DNA from: Deltaproteobacteria bacterium
GTDB lineage: Bacteria > Desulfobacterota > Binatia > Binatales > Binataceae
Reading direction: 5' to 3'
Length of the DNA: 32,410 nt
Assembly: GCA_003135855.1 (NCBI GenBank)
Contig: PNBD01000030.1
Span: 5,526 to 37,935 of the forward strand
Shown in pieces: positions 31,526-32,410 of the stretch. The notes below the pieces were generated by a model. It was not told the DNA's origin. It made no database searches and was given only the letters and a program-made list of their open reading frames with translations. Every line of letters begins with the position of its first letter. Positions within the stretch are counted from its first letter, which is position 1. The position numbers were made by a program, and so were the translations under genes.

Positions 31526-32410
31526 TTATTCGGCGAAAGGGTTGCGGAGCACGATGGTAGCTTCGCGCTCTTTGCCGACGCCGATCATCGCGATCGGCAC
31601 GCCGACCAGCTCTGCGATGCGATCCACGTAGCGGCGAACACTCGACGGCAACTCGCCGAGGCTGCGCGCCGAGGCCGGACTCTCGGCCCATCCAGGCATC
31701 TCTTCGAAGATCGGCTTCGCGTTGATTAGCATCCGATGCGACGGCGGAATCCGGTCGTAGCGTTTGCCCTTGATCTGATAGCCGACGACGATTTTCACCG
31801 GATCGATGCCCGTCAGCACATCGAGCTTGGTCAGCGCCAATGCCCACATCCCGTTGACGCGAGCGGCGTAGCGCGCGAGCACCGCGTCGAACCATCCGAT
31901 TCGTCGCGGACGGCCGGTCGCGCTGCCGAATTCGTCTCCTTCTTCGCGCAGCGAATCGGCTAGGTAGCCGGTGAACTCGCTCGGAAACGGGCCAGCGCCC
32001 ACGCGCGTCGCGTAACCCTTGCTGATGCCGAGTACCGCTTGCAGATTGCCCGGGCCGATTCCGGTGCCGGCGAACACGGCGCTCGCGACGCAGTTCGATG
32101 AAGTGACGTAGGGATAAGTGCCGTGATCGATATCGAGCATCGTGCCGTGCGCGCCTTCGAACAGCACGCGCTGACCCGCGTCGATCGCATCGCTGACGAA
32201 GGCGCCGGTGTCGCACAGATACGGCATCAGGCGGCGGCGCGCTTTTTTCATCGCGTCGACGATGTCGTCGGCCTTGATCGGTTTCGCTTTCAGGATCGCC
32301 TTCAGGTAAGCGTTCTTCTCGCTGACGTTGCGCCTTAGTTTTTCGCTGAAGAATTTGAAATCCAGCAAGTCTTCGAAGCGAAGTCCGACGCGCGCCATCT
32401 TGTCCTCGTA
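31526..32410 (-). CDS. purA: Adenylosuccinate synthetase, C-terminal ~295 residues (partial)
   Basis: The frame is open to the window end and begins Y-E-D-K-M-A-R, an internal PurA block, so the N-terminal third including the GTP loop lies outside. Seen here are L-F-E-G-A-H-G-T-M-L-D-I-D-H-G-T-Y-P-Y-V-T-S-S-N-like active-site sequence, G-I-G-P-G-N, T-K-L-D-V-L-T-G and a normal C-terminus. The enzyme joins IMP and aspartate in AMP synthesis. It faces the hydrolase gene tail to tail. Confidence 0.95.
   Translation of the reverse strand, partial: YEDKMARVGLRFEDLLDFKFFSEKLRRNVSEKNAYLKAILKAKPIKADDIVDAMKKARRRLMPYLCDTGAFVSDAIDAGQRVLFEGAHGTMLDIDHGTYPYVTSSNCVASAVFAGTGIGPGNLQAVLGISKGYATRVGAGPFPSEFTGYLADSLREEGDEFGSATGRPRRIGWFDAVLARYAARVNGMWALALTKLDVLTGIDPVKIVVGYQIKGKRYDRIPPSHRMLINAKPIFEEMPGWAESPASARSLGELPSSVRRYVDRIAELVGVPIAMIGVGKEREATIVLRNPFAE

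Noticed and set aside
1-32410. CRISPR arrays, tRNA or rRNA genes and insertion sequences
   Set aside because: No regularly spaced repeats, no tRNA-like folds with a T-loop consensus, no rRNA sequence and no transposase frames were found.

Overview
The window is GC-rich chromosomal DNA from a Gram-negative bacterium. Evidence for an outer membrane is a lipid A aminoarabinose-type gene set, and MurF and RodZ-like genes point to a normal peptidoglycan cell. The very long Thr-Pro/Thr-Ala-Thr-Arg tails on large beta-propeller exoproteins recall uncultured deltaproteobacterial-type lineages such as Binatota. That placement is a guess from gene style, not from a marker gene.

Layout. (1) 1-3910 holds two surface or secreted proteins with TPT-type stalks: the 3' end of one carrying a C-terminal Ig-like domain, and a complete seven-repeat SBBP propeller protein ending in its stalk. 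An intrinsic terminator follows at 3967. (2) 4103-4909 is a lone ABC ATPase on the minus strand. (3) 5161-19352 is one collinear plus-strand contractile-phage module. It has a Mu-type head part (gpI protease with a nested scaffold start, decoration protein, gpT major capsid, gp36- and gp37-like connector proteins) and a P2/Mu-type contractile tail (sheath, tube, frameshifted chaperone pair, short tape measure, U, X, D, V, W, J, I and two small distal proteins). It is closed by a 14-bp-stem terminator at 19459. There is no integrase, transposase, repressor, terminase, portal, minor head protein or lysis gene in the window. Unrelated cellular genes lie directly on both sides, which suggests a domesticated or split phage-like particle. 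(4) 19607-24253 holds cellular genes: a K+ channel with RCK domains, murF, purE, an unknown exported protein and a RodZ-like protein. (5) 24387-30217 is an Ara4N lipid A modification locus: an ArnT-like transferase, divergent from an ArnC-ArnA(formyltransferase) fusion, an ArnA-type decarboxylase as a separate gene, and ArnD. (6) 30311-32410 holds a serine beta-lactamase-fold hydrolase and the 3' part of purA.

Most notable points. Inside the tail operon, between the chaperones and the tape measure, sits a complete RRM RNA-binding protein. The chaperone gene carries a textbook -1 slippery heptamer (A_AAT_TTC, 11746-11752) that opens a 51-codon extension. The tape measure is only 316 residues, predicting a very short tail. 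The Ara4N locus has re-partitioned the usual ArnA bifunctional enzyme, fusing its formyltransferase half to ArnC.

How the genes work together. The phage module could build a capsid plus contractile tail but cannot package DNA with the genes seen here. The Arn enzymes would make undecaprenyl-phosphate-linked amino-sugar (formylation, decarboxylation, lipid transfer, deformylation) for transfer to lipid A by ArnT. The aminotransferase ArnB and the flippase ArnEF are not in the window.
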